Source of the DNA: Steinernema hermaphroditum
Lineage: Eukaryota; Nematoda; Chromadorea; Rhabditida; Steinernematidae
Length of the DNA: 64,000 nt
Assembly: GCA_030435675.1 (NCBI GenBank)
Contig: CM059624.1
Span: 10,378,769-10,442,768 of the forward strand
Direction: 5' to 3'
Part shown: positions 10,969 through 21,600 of the stretch, piece by piece
Numbering within the stretch: the first letter of the stretch is position 1
How the letters are laid out: every line of letters begins with the position of its first letter
Made by a program: the position numbers and the translations under genes
The notes under the pieces: model-generated
Database searches by the model: none
What the model was told of the DNA's origin: nothing
What the model saw: the letters and a program-made list of their open reading frames with translations, nothing else

Positions 10969-12178
10969 ATGACAGAGAAGTTTGATCTTCGCCGCAATTT
11001 CGACAACTTGTTGAAGCACGGCTCACAGATCTGCCAACTCCTCATCCCCGTCGTTGTTTCCTTCGTTTTCACAGTCTTCTCCGTTCGATGCGTTCTCTTT
11101 TGGGAAGAGAATACCGATTACGAACAGTACGACGGAGAATCAGCTAATGTGGCTATCGCCATTTCAGCCTTCTTGCTCGTTGTTCTGTTACTTCTGGTCG
11201 TCTTCTATTTAAAGGTAACTTCGGCTATCTCACCGTTTCCCACATACAGCCATATAGCCTCCGACCATCACCGTAATCAATGTTATATTCGCTCTCTGGA
11301 ACCCTGTTCCCTCGGGGTTTTACCTAATGTGAGCTACACTGCCGAAAATAGAATCCTGATATAAAATTCTTTAGGCTACTATGCAGGCGATTTCAGATTC
11401 CCTCAGAGATCTTCATATGGCTTCCAGTGCTCGTCACCACAACTGCATTAGGGTGTGCAAGTCTTCTCACCAACACATTCCCACGCATCGTACGGATCGT
11501 AAGTGCATGACACGCCCTAAATTCTAGAAGAGTTTTTTTTGTCAAACAGAGCATCTCCATCCTCCTCCTGTCAACGTCAGTTCTGCTCGCCATGTACTGG
11601 TTTACACCCCTATGGCTCTGGGTCCTCCTTCTTCTGGCGCCCATCTTTGACATTTGGTCGGTCTATCGTGGTACGGCGAAGAAAATACTGGACGTGGAAT
11701 CTTCACAGGACAAAAGCAACGCTGCTCCAAGGGAACGCTCCGAAGTCGAAAACAGGACATGTAAGATCACGATTGAACCTATCACAAGCACGGAAACCCC
11801 GTGTTTGGTATCTTCTGCCCCAATTCAAAAGACTTTTAAAGTTGTGCGGCCATCGCAGCCTCAAACCACAGAAAACACACAGGAACTGACATTGGGCGCA
11901 GGAGACCCGTTCTTCTACAATCTTCTAGTGGCTCTGGTCAGTTTGGATAGCAGTGGATACGCCATTGTCAGCTGCGTAGCAGGACTTGTCATTGTAAGTG
12001 GTAGTTCACAAAACGAATAGTCAGTGTTCAGGGCTTTTGTGCAATGTTCCTGCTCTTCGGAAGACGACAAGCGCATTATCCGGCCCTACCGGTGGTATAC
12101 TGCGGCATCTTGACGTATGGAACACATGCTGCTATCACATGTTTCCTTGACTTTGTTGGGAAAGCGGGACATTTCTGA
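10969..12178 (+). CDS. hop-1: Presenilin, HOP-1-like (gamma-secretase catalytic subunit)
   Basis: Five exons (10969-11214, 11258-11328, 11375-11498, 11550-11993, 12032-12178) give 343 residues, close to C. elegans HOP-1 and shorter than SEL-12 or human presenilins. Presenilins are intramembrane aspartyl proteases that cleave Notch-type receptors in the gamma-secretase complex. Catalytic features are present: TM6 Asp181 (in APIFDIW), the GxGD motif GAGD with Asp266, and the PAL motif at residues 312-314. TM1 lies at about residues 21-44 (ICQLLIPVVVSFVFTVF). Divergence is high: TM6 has Phe-Asp rather than Tyr-Asp, and the hydrophilic loop between the aspartates is short. The start is the first in-frame ATG after a poorly defined 5' region; the frame is open back to 10906. 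An AATAAA lies at 12283-12288. Confidence 0.85.
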
Positions 12179-12377
12179 GATCAGATATCAGTCGACTCGT
12201 GACATTCAAGAAGCAGGAGAACAGGGACATGAAGAAAATGAAGCGATAGTGCGCTCTGAGGTGATCTACGTCGTTCAACGCAAATAAATCGATAGAAGAT
12301 CATTTATCGCTCACACCAAACTCATTCATAATCGAGTTTCTCACAAACTTACACATGTCAAACTGACACGGCCACTT

Positions 12378-12751
12378 AGGCAACTTCGGTGAAGGAGGAG
12401 TATCTCTTCGGAGCTTTAAAGTCAGCCGAGAGAGATAACCTTCGAGTACCACCTTCGGAACTTCTGTTCTTCGGAATTGTCGCCACGGTGTCTTTGGCAC
12501 CAAATTTCTTCCAAGAACTTCCAGTGCAGGGCTGTGTACACTCTCCACTCTAAGGAATCCAGTGGCCCTCAATGGAGCCAATGGAGCAGTGGAGCACCTC
12601 CGTTAAGGCTCTCACCACGTTTATCGTGAACGCTCTCGAAAGGCATACTGTATCAGAGTCTTCTCTCCAGATTCAGCTGCTACTAGGCTTGTCCTTCCTC
12701 TACTACGCGTTTCCTCGAAATTTCTTCCAACGCTCCGCTGGAATCTTCTGA
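12378..12751 (+). CDS. Unrecognised protein with two diverged copies of a TM-containing unit (5' exon missing)
   Basis: Two coding-looking segments resemble each other. The first follows an acceptor-like CACTTAG at 12377 and has TSVK..ALKSAERDN, then LLFFGIVATVSLAPNFFQ. The second (about 12590-12751) has TSVKALTTF..ALERH, then LLLGLSFLYYAFPRNFFQ, and ends at TGA 12749-12751. They share the pattern TSVK-x-AL-x-ER-x-hydrophobic-P-x-NFFQ over about 45 residues each. A 78-nt intron could join them in phase 0 after QELP. No ATG begins the first segment, so an upstream exon or a different model is needed; the second segment alone has an ATG at 12572. The family is not recognised. The stop codon abuts the spliced-leader acceptor of mrpl-39. 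Confidence 0.35.
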
Positions 12752-12757
12752 TTTCAG
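12751..12757 (+). other. Spliced-leader acceptor of mrpl-39
   Basis: ATTTCAG begins at the last base of the upstream TGA and ends six bases before the mrpl-39 ATG, so any upstream message would end exactly at the trans-splice site. Confidence 0.5.
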
Positions 12758-12763
12758 GTCAGA

Positions 12764-13994
12764 ATGTTGCCGGCGACGAAGCTTACGATCGCAGCTTCCA
12801 GCGCAGCCAGTCGGCGGATGCTTAGCGGCCTCTCCGCGGTCCCTGCGCGCCGTCGTCTCCAACTCTTCAAGGAGGAGAAGGCGCGCCAGGATCTGGAGCG
12901 GAAGGCGACGCTGAAGAAGATCGTCGTCACTACTTTCAACTCTGACGGCGACAGCATAGACCTCTTGATGAACAAGAACATTTCTACTGGATACGACTGC
13001 GCCAAACGTAAGGGACTCGATTGCCTTCGAAACTGACGATTTTCTCCTTTAGAAGTTTCGCATTTTTGTGCCCAGAATTCAGCGCTGTGCTTGCTGAGGA
13101 AACCCTCCAGCGAAGGATACGCCACAGAGGAGATCCTGGGGATGAATGAGCATCTGCAGCACGACTGCGAGATCACGTTCCTCGATTTCGTGAAGCCAAC
13201 ACTTTCGAACGAAGTCAATGATGTAAGTGCTTTCAAGTAGAAGCCTCTTTCTCCTCTTTCTCAGCCACTGGGGAGCTTATGGTTTCTTGGAGGAGAGGCT
13301 TAGCGGATTTGAGCTGTAGTCTGTTCTCTCTTTTAGGCATACTGGCGTTCTTGCAGTTTGGCCCTCGGTGCCGTTGTTCAGTCCTCGTTCCGCAACGAAG
13401 TGGTCCCCGGCGTGAGCGTCCTACCGGACGGTACACTACTGCATAGAAATCTTTAATTTTCACAATTTGCTTTAGTGAAGAGTGGCAGCTTCATATTCGA
13501 CGCGACGATCAAAGGGTTGAAAAAGTGGGAACCGACGGTCGAAGATCTCCAAATTCTCACGAAACGTGTTCGATCCACCATCGTTGAACCGCAGCGCAAA
13601 TTCGATCTACTACGAGTGCCAGTTCAGTTCGCAGAGGAACTGTTTGGCAACGAAAGGTATCTCGACCGTCAAATCATTCTCTTGGATCATATCGGATCAT
13701 TTCAGAATTAGTGCGGAAGTGAAGCTCGATATCAATGCCGAAGGCGACATTGCCGTGTACTGTCTAGGTGATCTTGTCGATATCACGAATGGACCTGTCA
13801 TTCCTAATACTGGACTCATCGGAAAGTACGAAGTGGCCGCCGTCGAACACATCGGCGACGAAACTTATCGGTTCAAGGGAGTTTCTTTGCCTCGAGTACA
13901 GCCTTCGTCGTCATACACATGGAACATCCTTGTCAATACGGCTGCCGGGAGGAAATCAGAAGTAGAGGAGAGCAAGAGAGTCGCAGCAGCTTGA
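12764..13994 (+). CDS. mrpl-39: Mitochondrial large ribosomal subunit protein mL39 (MRPL39)
   Basis: Five exons (12764-13007, 13053-13222, 13337-13430, 13476-13656, 13706-13994) encode 325 residues, near the usual length. The N-terminus is basic and Ser/Ala-rich, as for a mitochondrial targeting peptide. Next comes a TGS-like segment (MNKNISTGYDCAKQVSHF, about residues 70-87) and the threonyl-tRNA-synthetase-like core with YWRSCSLALGAVVQSSF, GSFIFDATIKGLKKWEPT, GDLVDITNGPVIPNTGLI and YRFKGVSLP, all matching metazoan MRPL39. It is a structural protein of the mitochondrial 39S subunit without synthetase activity. Intron 2 (114 nt) is longer than its neighbours. Confidence 0.93.
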
Positions 13995-14473
13995 TAGCAC
14001 CAATTGTTGACAATTATAGTTGTTGGTTTAAATCTTTATAAAGTACACAAGAAGCGGGCGTTACCTATGTGTCCATCTAATCCTCGTTTGATTGTTTGTC
14101 GACGATAGCCGTATCGGAGGAAATGCGAGGGAATCAGGAAGCTATTGTCAAGGCGAGGGAGGGGTCCTAATTTCCGAATCGCGAAAGATGTTTCCGATGG
14201 GTCCTGTCACGATCTCCCTTTTCGAATTTGCAACCTTCCTTGGCTGTGCCGTCCGGTGGTGCCTTCGCCGCATGCTGTCTGTAGTTTGGGCGTTTGCAGT
14301 TTCTGTCCGTGTTTCAGTCTGGCAGACTGCAAATTCCACACCTGCACGCTTATTCTGGTTTGGTGCGGGGCGGACGAAGTTTTGTATCTTATCACAAAAC
14401 GATGCATTCTAGCGAGCGCCGCATTGAGTCACCGTTTTTGCGTTCAAACCTGAATGTCACATTTAGAAGTTCT
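13995..14473. other. Intergenic region mrpl-39 to pinin
   Basis: No gene is supported. Overlapping frames on both strands (14092-14453) disagree with each other and lack domains. The stretch is rich in GTCTG/CAGAC words. Confidence 0.5.
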
Positions 14474-14482
14474 CTTTTTCAG
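14474..14482 (+). other. Spliced-leader acceptor of pinin
   Basis: CTTTTTCAG lies seven bases upstream of the pinin ATG. Confidence 0.55.
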
Positions 14483-14489
14483 TATCAAA

Positions 14490-15906
14490 ATGACGCTCAG
14501 AGCAGATTCGCTGAACTCGAAAATTGAAGAAGCCTACAATGACCTTCGTGGTATTGAGAGCAGAATCTCGACAATCACTGGAAGGCCTTCTGTCCGGGAT
14601 CGGTAAGCTCGCATTTGCGAGTTCTGCGAAATGAGTTTCAAATTTTAGTCTTGCAAACGCTGGTACTGGAAATCGCCGTCGTTCCGATGTCGATCAACCT
14701 TTCTTTTCTGACAGGTTTGTTGGCAGGGTTTTTTTTTGTGCACTATCTGGCCCTTTTAGGCGCGTCCAGGCGGTCGGCGAGAAGCGCAGACTTATGACCA
14801 CCACTGCGGACAATGAGTAACTTTCGCATTTTGGGGATTATTAGTGACAATTATCCTTAGGCCTGCTTCTGTAAAACGAGGACGGCTTTCTCTTAGCGCT
14901 AGGGAAGAAGTTGTGGAGGAAGATGAAGAAGAAAGGCTTCCCAGGCGCGGCTTGCAGTCCACTGTTGTCCTTCCAACCATTGAAACTAAATCGCGTGCTG
15001 CCGCCATTAGTGAAATGAAGGAGACGGAGAACAAAGCCGAACGTGGACGGTAAACAGCGTTGGATAACTGCTTGTGACCATATCGTTCTTTAGCAATCGT
15101 CGCATGTTTGCAAACTTGCTGGTCGGAACTCTGCGCCGTTTTGAAAAGGACGAAAAGAAAGTTTCGGATGTCGAGAAAGTCCAGGCAACAAAGCAGCTCG
15201 AAGTGGAACGACGGTTGGAACAAACACGCGAAGAGGAAAGAACGAAGATGAATAAAGAACGTGATGAACTTCAACAACAGCGTGCGCAGAAAGAACGTGA
15301 GATTATGCGCTTAAAGCGTGATAAGGCCATTGTTCAATATGCTGACGAGAAGGAGGCACATTACAAGAGATTACAGAATTTCATTCAAACAAAAGCTAAG
15401 CCTCCTGTGTTTTACGCACCTGCGAAGCACACGATGCGAACGCTCGAACTTCAAAAGGACTCTGCTAAAAAAATCGATGGTAAACTTCCTAATTTACCGT
15501 ACAGGGGAAAATAGTTGTATTCTTAGATCTCATCAACGAGGTTCGTGAAAAGATGAAGCAGGACCTATCAACTTTCAATCCTGAAGAGATGGATGAAAGT
15601 CTGGAAGTCAAGGAGGTTGGTCACGCGAATTCCTCCAAAATGTATTCTGTGTTATGTCAGGACGATGAAGCAAACGAAACTCATGAGAGTGAAAAAGACG
15701 CGCATGTTGAGGAGGATGAAGCTGCCGATCCTAATGCTGTTGAAGAAGAAGGTGGGGATGAGCGTCAGGAAGGGTCCGATGTCGATAAGAGTAGGGAAGG
15801 TAGCGTAAATGAGGGGGACCTAGGTTTGTCGGAAGGGGTGAAGGAAGACGAGGAAGTCCCTGAGCAGGCTGAAGACTCAGTTCGTAGCGACCACGAGGAT
15901 GTGTAA
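14490..15906 (+). CDS. pnn: Pinin (exon-junction/SR-related splicing protein)
   Basis: Six exons (14490-14602, 14649-14714, 14760-14816, 14861-15049, 15094-15479, 15527-15906) join in phase to 396 residues. Exon 5 carries the pinin/SDK/MemA signature: NRRMFANLLVGTLRRFEKD, followed by a long Glu/Lys/Arg/Gln coiled coil, then a segment of the PVFYAPAKH type that corresponds to the KPHLFY region of human pinin. The N-terminus (DSLNSKIEEAYNDLRGIESR) also resembles pinin. The C-terminal 110 residues are very acidic and low complexity. Pinin is a nuclear-speckle protein bound to the exon-junction complex (ASAP/PSAP) that influences splicing and, in vertebrates, desmosomes. The Arg-Ser-rich tail of vertebrate pinin is missing. 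Confidence 0.9.
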
Positions 15907-16052
15907 GGTAAAGGTTTCCAGCTAACCTCCGAAGCTCGCGTTCCATTATGTGTTAAATGATTGTCTATGTTGTTTGATATGCTGTCATGTCGGCTACTTC
16001 GCTTTTCGTTTACACATAGACATTCTTTATTCATTTCCTGTGCTTCCACACA

Positions 16053-18657
16053 TTATATTTTTACAGACTGAAGACTTTTTCTCGGACCATTGGATGTGCT
16101 ATGATTGTTGTTGTTTATCAGCGGGGTTTGTACGCTGTTCTCCAGCGGCAGAGCGCCTGTGATCATCTTGCCGCCAACAAGCCGCCTTTGGTGCGCTATT
16201 GGTTGTTGTTTTACCTGTAACGTGTTCATGATGATTCTGCTTCTTTTTTTGCCTACCTGATCCACACTGAGAACACCACGCCGCTTCTTCGGCATTTTAG
16301 ACCGAGCTTGCGTGTGGGAATAAAACATCGCGAAGTTGCTTACGATAACAGGGACGGGCAGCGCGATCGTAAGTACGCCAGCTAGGGCACAAACCGACCC
16401 TATTATGCGTCCCAGATATGTGTGGGGGGTCATGTCTCCTGAAATATCCTTGGTCAAGCAGAACACGACAGGGAAATCTGTCAGAGGCCTCTACTTACCG
16501 TATCCTATGGTTGTCATCGTCACAATCTAAAAGACACCTTTTATGGACAGGAAATTGGAGGCACAGTCTTACCGCCCACCACAGTCCTAGCGGTATACTC
16601 TGGAACTGGTTGTTTGGGTTGGGTTCTATCCGCTCGGCGTAGTAGACGAGAGAGGCGAACACGACGATGCCAAGCACCAAGAAGAAGACGAGGAGCATCA
16701 GTTCCTTTGCACTCGCCCTGAAAGGTTCCCGATGACTGAGGCCACTCTGAGGCAGTGAGCACCTGAACGTATGCATCAGAATCTTCAGTCCGCTGGAGTG
16801 TTGAGTGAGCTTGAAGAGGCGCATGATGCGGATGATGGAGAAGAACTCGAGGTCTGCGGTGGCGCCGTAGGTGGTAAGGAGAAGGTCGACGTAGAAGGTG
16901 AGGGTGGCAATGATGTCGATGATGTTGACGGGCGCTTTGAAGTATTTCACTTTGGAGGGACACGATATGAACCGGATGAGGATCTCGATGGTGAACCAGA
17001 TGTTGCAGACCGTTTCCACTATCTAAAAGGCCATTTGAAGGTAAATGGAAGGAGGGATTTTAGGGAACATCTCTAGAATTCAAGGAGAACAACCGCCCAC
17101 AAAATCACTTTATTTTGCACACTGTGTCTGTTGTAAATAGTCTCTGTCTGCTGTCTAGTTTGCAAAACATCTGAATCATTTTGAAAGAGTACGACCGCTT
17201 TCAAAATCACTTTCCTGCTGTTGGCACAGAGTCCACAGTGTCTAATACAAGTCGACTCCGTCTTTCTGTCTGTCTGTCGTCTAGTCTAGGATCGTGAGAT
17301 CTTTCCTACACTTCCGCGTATTTCGTATTCACGAGTTTGTTGTTTGGGGCGACACTTCTACAAATAAGGCCTGTGCTTGTCAGATGAATTGGCTGGTGAC
17401 GTTGTCTGTCCAGTCTGGTGAGTTGCGCAGCGAAGACTATATAACACACCGGGCGTCCGCCCCTCTTTGTGTTTTTGGTGAGGAATTTAGTCGTTTGCGA
17501 TAAAATGAATAATTGATGCTCAGCTAACCGGGCACTCTCTCTCTATCTCGTCGACCTTCGCACCCTCGGGCTGCGGCGTCGAGTGGCGGTGACACAAAAC
17601 AAACAACTCACGAGAAATCCGGGATGAGGTTTCGAGTTCCGCTGATCTATGCCGATGCTGGCCGCGCGATACTTGAAGGGCAGCGAGCGGTAGTGGCGGC
17701 GATGGAGACTTCGCACTTCGGGCGATGTGACGTTGTGAGCGGAGGAGGCGTTGGAGACGGTGGAGATCTCGGCTACCCGAAGGCCAGGGTGTGTTTTGAG
17801 GCAGAAGACGAGGATGGCGGCGATGAGGAAGAAGACGGATATCACGGCGATTATCTGCAACTCAGTTGGTTTAAACAGTCGAATATTGGCTTCGTTATTC
17901 CCCCTTGAACAGCTAGGGTACTCTGCCTCCATGTTTGTTTGCGACCATGATGGAAAGCCAAAGAGTGTCGATACCCCATCTACCGTACCTTGGCTCCCTG
18001 GGAAGAACTGGGCTCGTCGAAGAGACGCCAAATCTTTGGTTTTATCTTCTGCCACATACTCAAACTGTCGTTGTGGTAGTCGTCTTCCCACCCGAATCGT
18101 TTGTAGATCTCCGCCTAGAACCAGACGTTACCGTAACCCACAAATGTCTAGAACCTCGTTGCGGAATGACTCTTCGTCTATCTCGATGTCTAGTTTGTCT
18201 AACGTCTGCAGAACCTCCTGAGTGTCGCGGTGCTGCGTGTACGTCATCCAACAGCACGGCTCCACTTCGTTCGCATCGAGACCCCAATACTGAAAGAGGG
18301 CATCTTCGGCGACACAAGGATACAGTAACCAACCTTGAGTTCTTCCTCGAACAGTGGACCACACACGTCGAGTGGATAGTGCAGTTTACCCGTGCGGTAG
18401 TAGTTGAGAATTTGAGCAAAAACACCTGGATGTCTATCGAAGAAATACTCGTTTAGGACGGGATCGTAGTTCGCCAGATTCGTCGTCAGCCTAAAGTCGC
18501 ACGGCTACTGTAACCCCGGCGCGGACTCCCACCTGGACAGTCGCGTAGCGGGGATCTTCTTGAGGGTGTGTTTGTACGTTTCATGCCTAACGCCGCCGAC
18601 GTTGAGGATCACCCGGTACTCGCTGTCCATGACGCTGTTCCTGAAAGGCTCGGTCAT
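16053..18657 (-). CDS. egl-36: Shaw-type (Kv3) voltage-gated potassium channel, EGL-36-like
   Basis: Nine minus-strand exons join in phase: 18657-18533, 18490-18334, 18289-18155, 18114-17989, 17854-17612, 17022-16763, 16717-16573, 16526-16499, 16438-16053, giving 534 residues. The T1 tetramerisation domain (about residues 15-180) starts at [20 protein letters not shown]1 is at about 182-200 ([19 protein letters not shown]). S4 keeps the repeated positive charges ([16 protein letters not shown]). The selectivity filter TIGYGD is at 403-408 and is split between exons 8 and 9. S6 includes the PVP hinge ([11 protein letters not shown]) and is followed by [10 protein letters not shown], a Shaw hallmark. 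The gene would form a delayed-rectifier K+ channel in nerve and muscle membranes. A 589-nt intron (17023-17611) contrasts with the usual 42-46 nt. A 42-nt in-frame segment near 16230-16272 begins GTAGGC and ends TTACAG, so it may be an intron or exon. Confidence 0.95.
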
Positions 18658-21600
18658 GACCACATTCGAAGGAATTTCCCAAGGAGACCTGATAACTCAA
18701 AAGATAAACATCCGATTATAAATGAGTCCAAAGAGGCGCGAAAGGGAAAGCGGCCGAGGAAGGAGGGGGCCGAAAGGGCTTCAGCTCGGTTTAATTGTTT
18801 TCGGCTCTCTTTCGCGCCCACTTTCTCTTTGGCGCCGCCTCCGATCAGGTTTCAAGGAAGGAAGGAAGAAAGGAGCCAGAATGGAAATGCAATTAATCGT
18901 GTGGCGCTTCGAGGGACCCGTGGTTCTGGTTACTCGACTGCACGGAAATGGAGGTTTCAGGAAGTGACTGACTTTGGGAAAATGATATTCATCGTAGCTC
19001 TTGGTAGTTCCTTCTTGACAGTATTTGTAGTTTTCAAGACATCACTGTGGCCTTGGTGGATTTTTAGAAAACACCATTTAGAAATCCGTCCTTTTTATTT
19101 ACCGCTGTTAAATTCAACTTTGAAAAGTTCGCCTTTCATTAAAAGCTCTGTTGAACTTTAGGGATAACCACAAAGACCTAGGTGGTCTCCAGAGAAAACG
19201 GTACAAAAGTCGTAACTACGAGTGGTACGGAAATTCGAAAAAAGGTTGGAAGAAGGTAGGAAGGCGACACCTTGGCGGCATCGATCGCGTTATTTCGGCA
19301 GACAAAGAGTCGAAAAACAGCGCGCATAATGGAATTAGGCTCCGGTGTTGTGAATCCCGTGAATACTTCCATTTCGACAAGTGCCGCGTGTGGCCCGCCT
19401 GCACGCCTAATGCGCGCGACGACGGTAATGAGATTAATCACTGTGAATGCTGTTTTGGAAAGACCCCACGGCCCAATTTCCGGCGCTCCTTAAACGTCGC
19501 ACGAATCATCATCCACCGCGACGGCGGCGCCCTCGAGGAGTGTGAGTGGCGAGAGTGTCAAATGCGCAACAACCTCAATCAAGCGACTGAAGGGAGGGGC
19601 GACTGCGATAAAGGGTGTTTAGCAGCTAGACGCCGAGCCGAGTGCATTTATATGGATCAGCAGTGGATAGGGACGTCGATATGTAAAGTATCCAAGTGAG
19701 CACCGAAGTCATTATGGGCCGAGTTAATGAATTGTGGACTGGATAAGTGAAAGGGACTTTTGAACCGTTTACAACAGTGCTTTTTTAGTCTTAAAGAACA
19801 CTAATCAAAGCTCAGTTTTGCACATAGACTGAATCAAAACTATATCTGAAAATCTCCATCAAACATTGCGCCTACCTGAATTCCATAACTGACTGAAAAC
19901 ATGCGCGTTGGCGAAGATTCCAACCTTCGGACTAATTAAATTCACACCTGACCGACCAAATCTGTTGATTATGCCTTGTTTTTGCTTTTCAGGTAGACTA
20001 ATTAGAGAAAGTACGTCATTGGAAAGGTGCGCATATTTGTACACATGTTTTGACAGCTTCTTCGTCTCAGTTACCGAGAGAAGTAAGTAAGGAAAAAGAG
20101 GCTGAACCGCACTCACTGTTGAGAGTAGAGGAGAAAGGAATTTAATTTAAGTTCAGTTAACTTTTAATCAATGGCTAATCAGATCACATAGATCTCACTG
20201 ATATGTGATTAAAGTGGATGTGATTGAGCAACAAAAGGAGTTAAGAGTTAACCACAGTATAACCACAATTGGCCCAGGCTGCTATGGGTGTGGGACGCTA
20301 AATAAGTGGAAGGCACTTAAAACGCATATCCGTTTCCACTACAGACGTCTCTCAGTAAATATCGGAAAGCGGACCCAAAAACAAAGATAAAAACGGATAG
20401 CGAAAAGTCGAAGTGTCCAAGTGCACGCGATGTCTATCATTTGTATTTTGTCCACACATCCTTATTTCAGAAAAGGACATCGCGGAGGAGGAGGAGAAAT
20501 TAATTTATTTTGACACAGTTCAAATTAGGCCGGAATGGTTAATTTGGGAGTAAATAATTTAGATAGCCGTATAGATGAGCGCGAGAAGAACTCTTGGGAT
20601 TTGAAGCGAACAAAAAGGTGAACGTGAACCTGGCATCCCGATCAGAGACCAGATGCTATAAATACAGGCACGTGGAGCGTAAAAGAAGAAGACCCAAAAA
20701 CCCGGCATCACTAACTATACCTTTCGACCAAACCGAAATCCATACTACTGTCGCTCACGGAGCAGTTCATTTTGGCAATTTACAGGCAGCACGTCGCCGT
20801 GCTCCAAAAAGACGTATATGAAAGAGTTTTGCGCCTCAGGACAACGTAATTTTAACATATCGGAAGCAATTATCACGTCGGCGAATGCGGAGCACAGCCC
20901 GAGGTCGATTTGAAAGAACTCTGAACCGCGGAAGTTACAAATCCAATCACTGTCGCGCTTAGACCTCCACCGAAAAGGGGTAAACGGCTAAAAGAAGGTC
21001 AGGGGAGGGTAAACTATTCCGGGAACATCGAACGTTATCTCTGCGTCCGGTCCGCGATTAGCCGGAGTGCAGTGGGCTGTGCGGAGCAGCGGAGCGCGAA
21101 CTCAGAAGTGGAAAAGAGTGCCGACGAGGTGCGTGAGAATTTTGGGGACGACGAACCTGGTTTGGAGCATTGGGTCAGGGCCATAAAAGACGATTAATTA
21201 TGTTGTGGACAGCTGGTGGAGCGGGATCACGCGAGGAGGTATATGCAATTGCGGAGGGGATCTAATTAGAGCCCCGGGGCAGTGGATGACATATGGGAAT
21301 CTGGAGGGAGGAGGAAGCGAGCGCGACGAGTGATCTTTGGAGTGGTGAGCGGGAATTCGGGTGAAAGGGGCTGGCATAATGGAAGGTGCACTTTCACTTG
21401 AATGCCTGAAAAGACAGAGTTTCGCTATTATGCAGAAGGGTGTTTGGAGAAGATGAGGAAGTCTATTTTAGAGGTTCTAGAAGAACAACAAATGGTTCTC
21501 TATAGAGCTGTAATCGGTTGCATCTGGCGTTACTAGGCAGTTCCTGTTCGTCGGTTTTAATTCGTAGTGTCATGCTATAATGGATCTTGCTTCTGCAGGT

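Noticed and set aside
12300..12581. 93-codon minus-strand frame between hop-1 and mrpl-39
   Set aside because: It begins at TTG without ATG and overlaps plus-strand segments that show an internal repeat and acceptor-like borders, which are better coding evidence.
9505..14490. One long operon from psme-4 to pinin
   Set aside because: Spacers between most genes are 400-500 bp, larger than typical SL2 operons, and a minus-strand ORF interrupts; only the 12751/12757 junction is tight enough to suggest co-transcription.
19151..19699. 182-codon plus-strand frame in the gene desert
   Set aside because: The frame has no recognisable domain and no splice context, and opposite-strand frames overlap it; open by chance.
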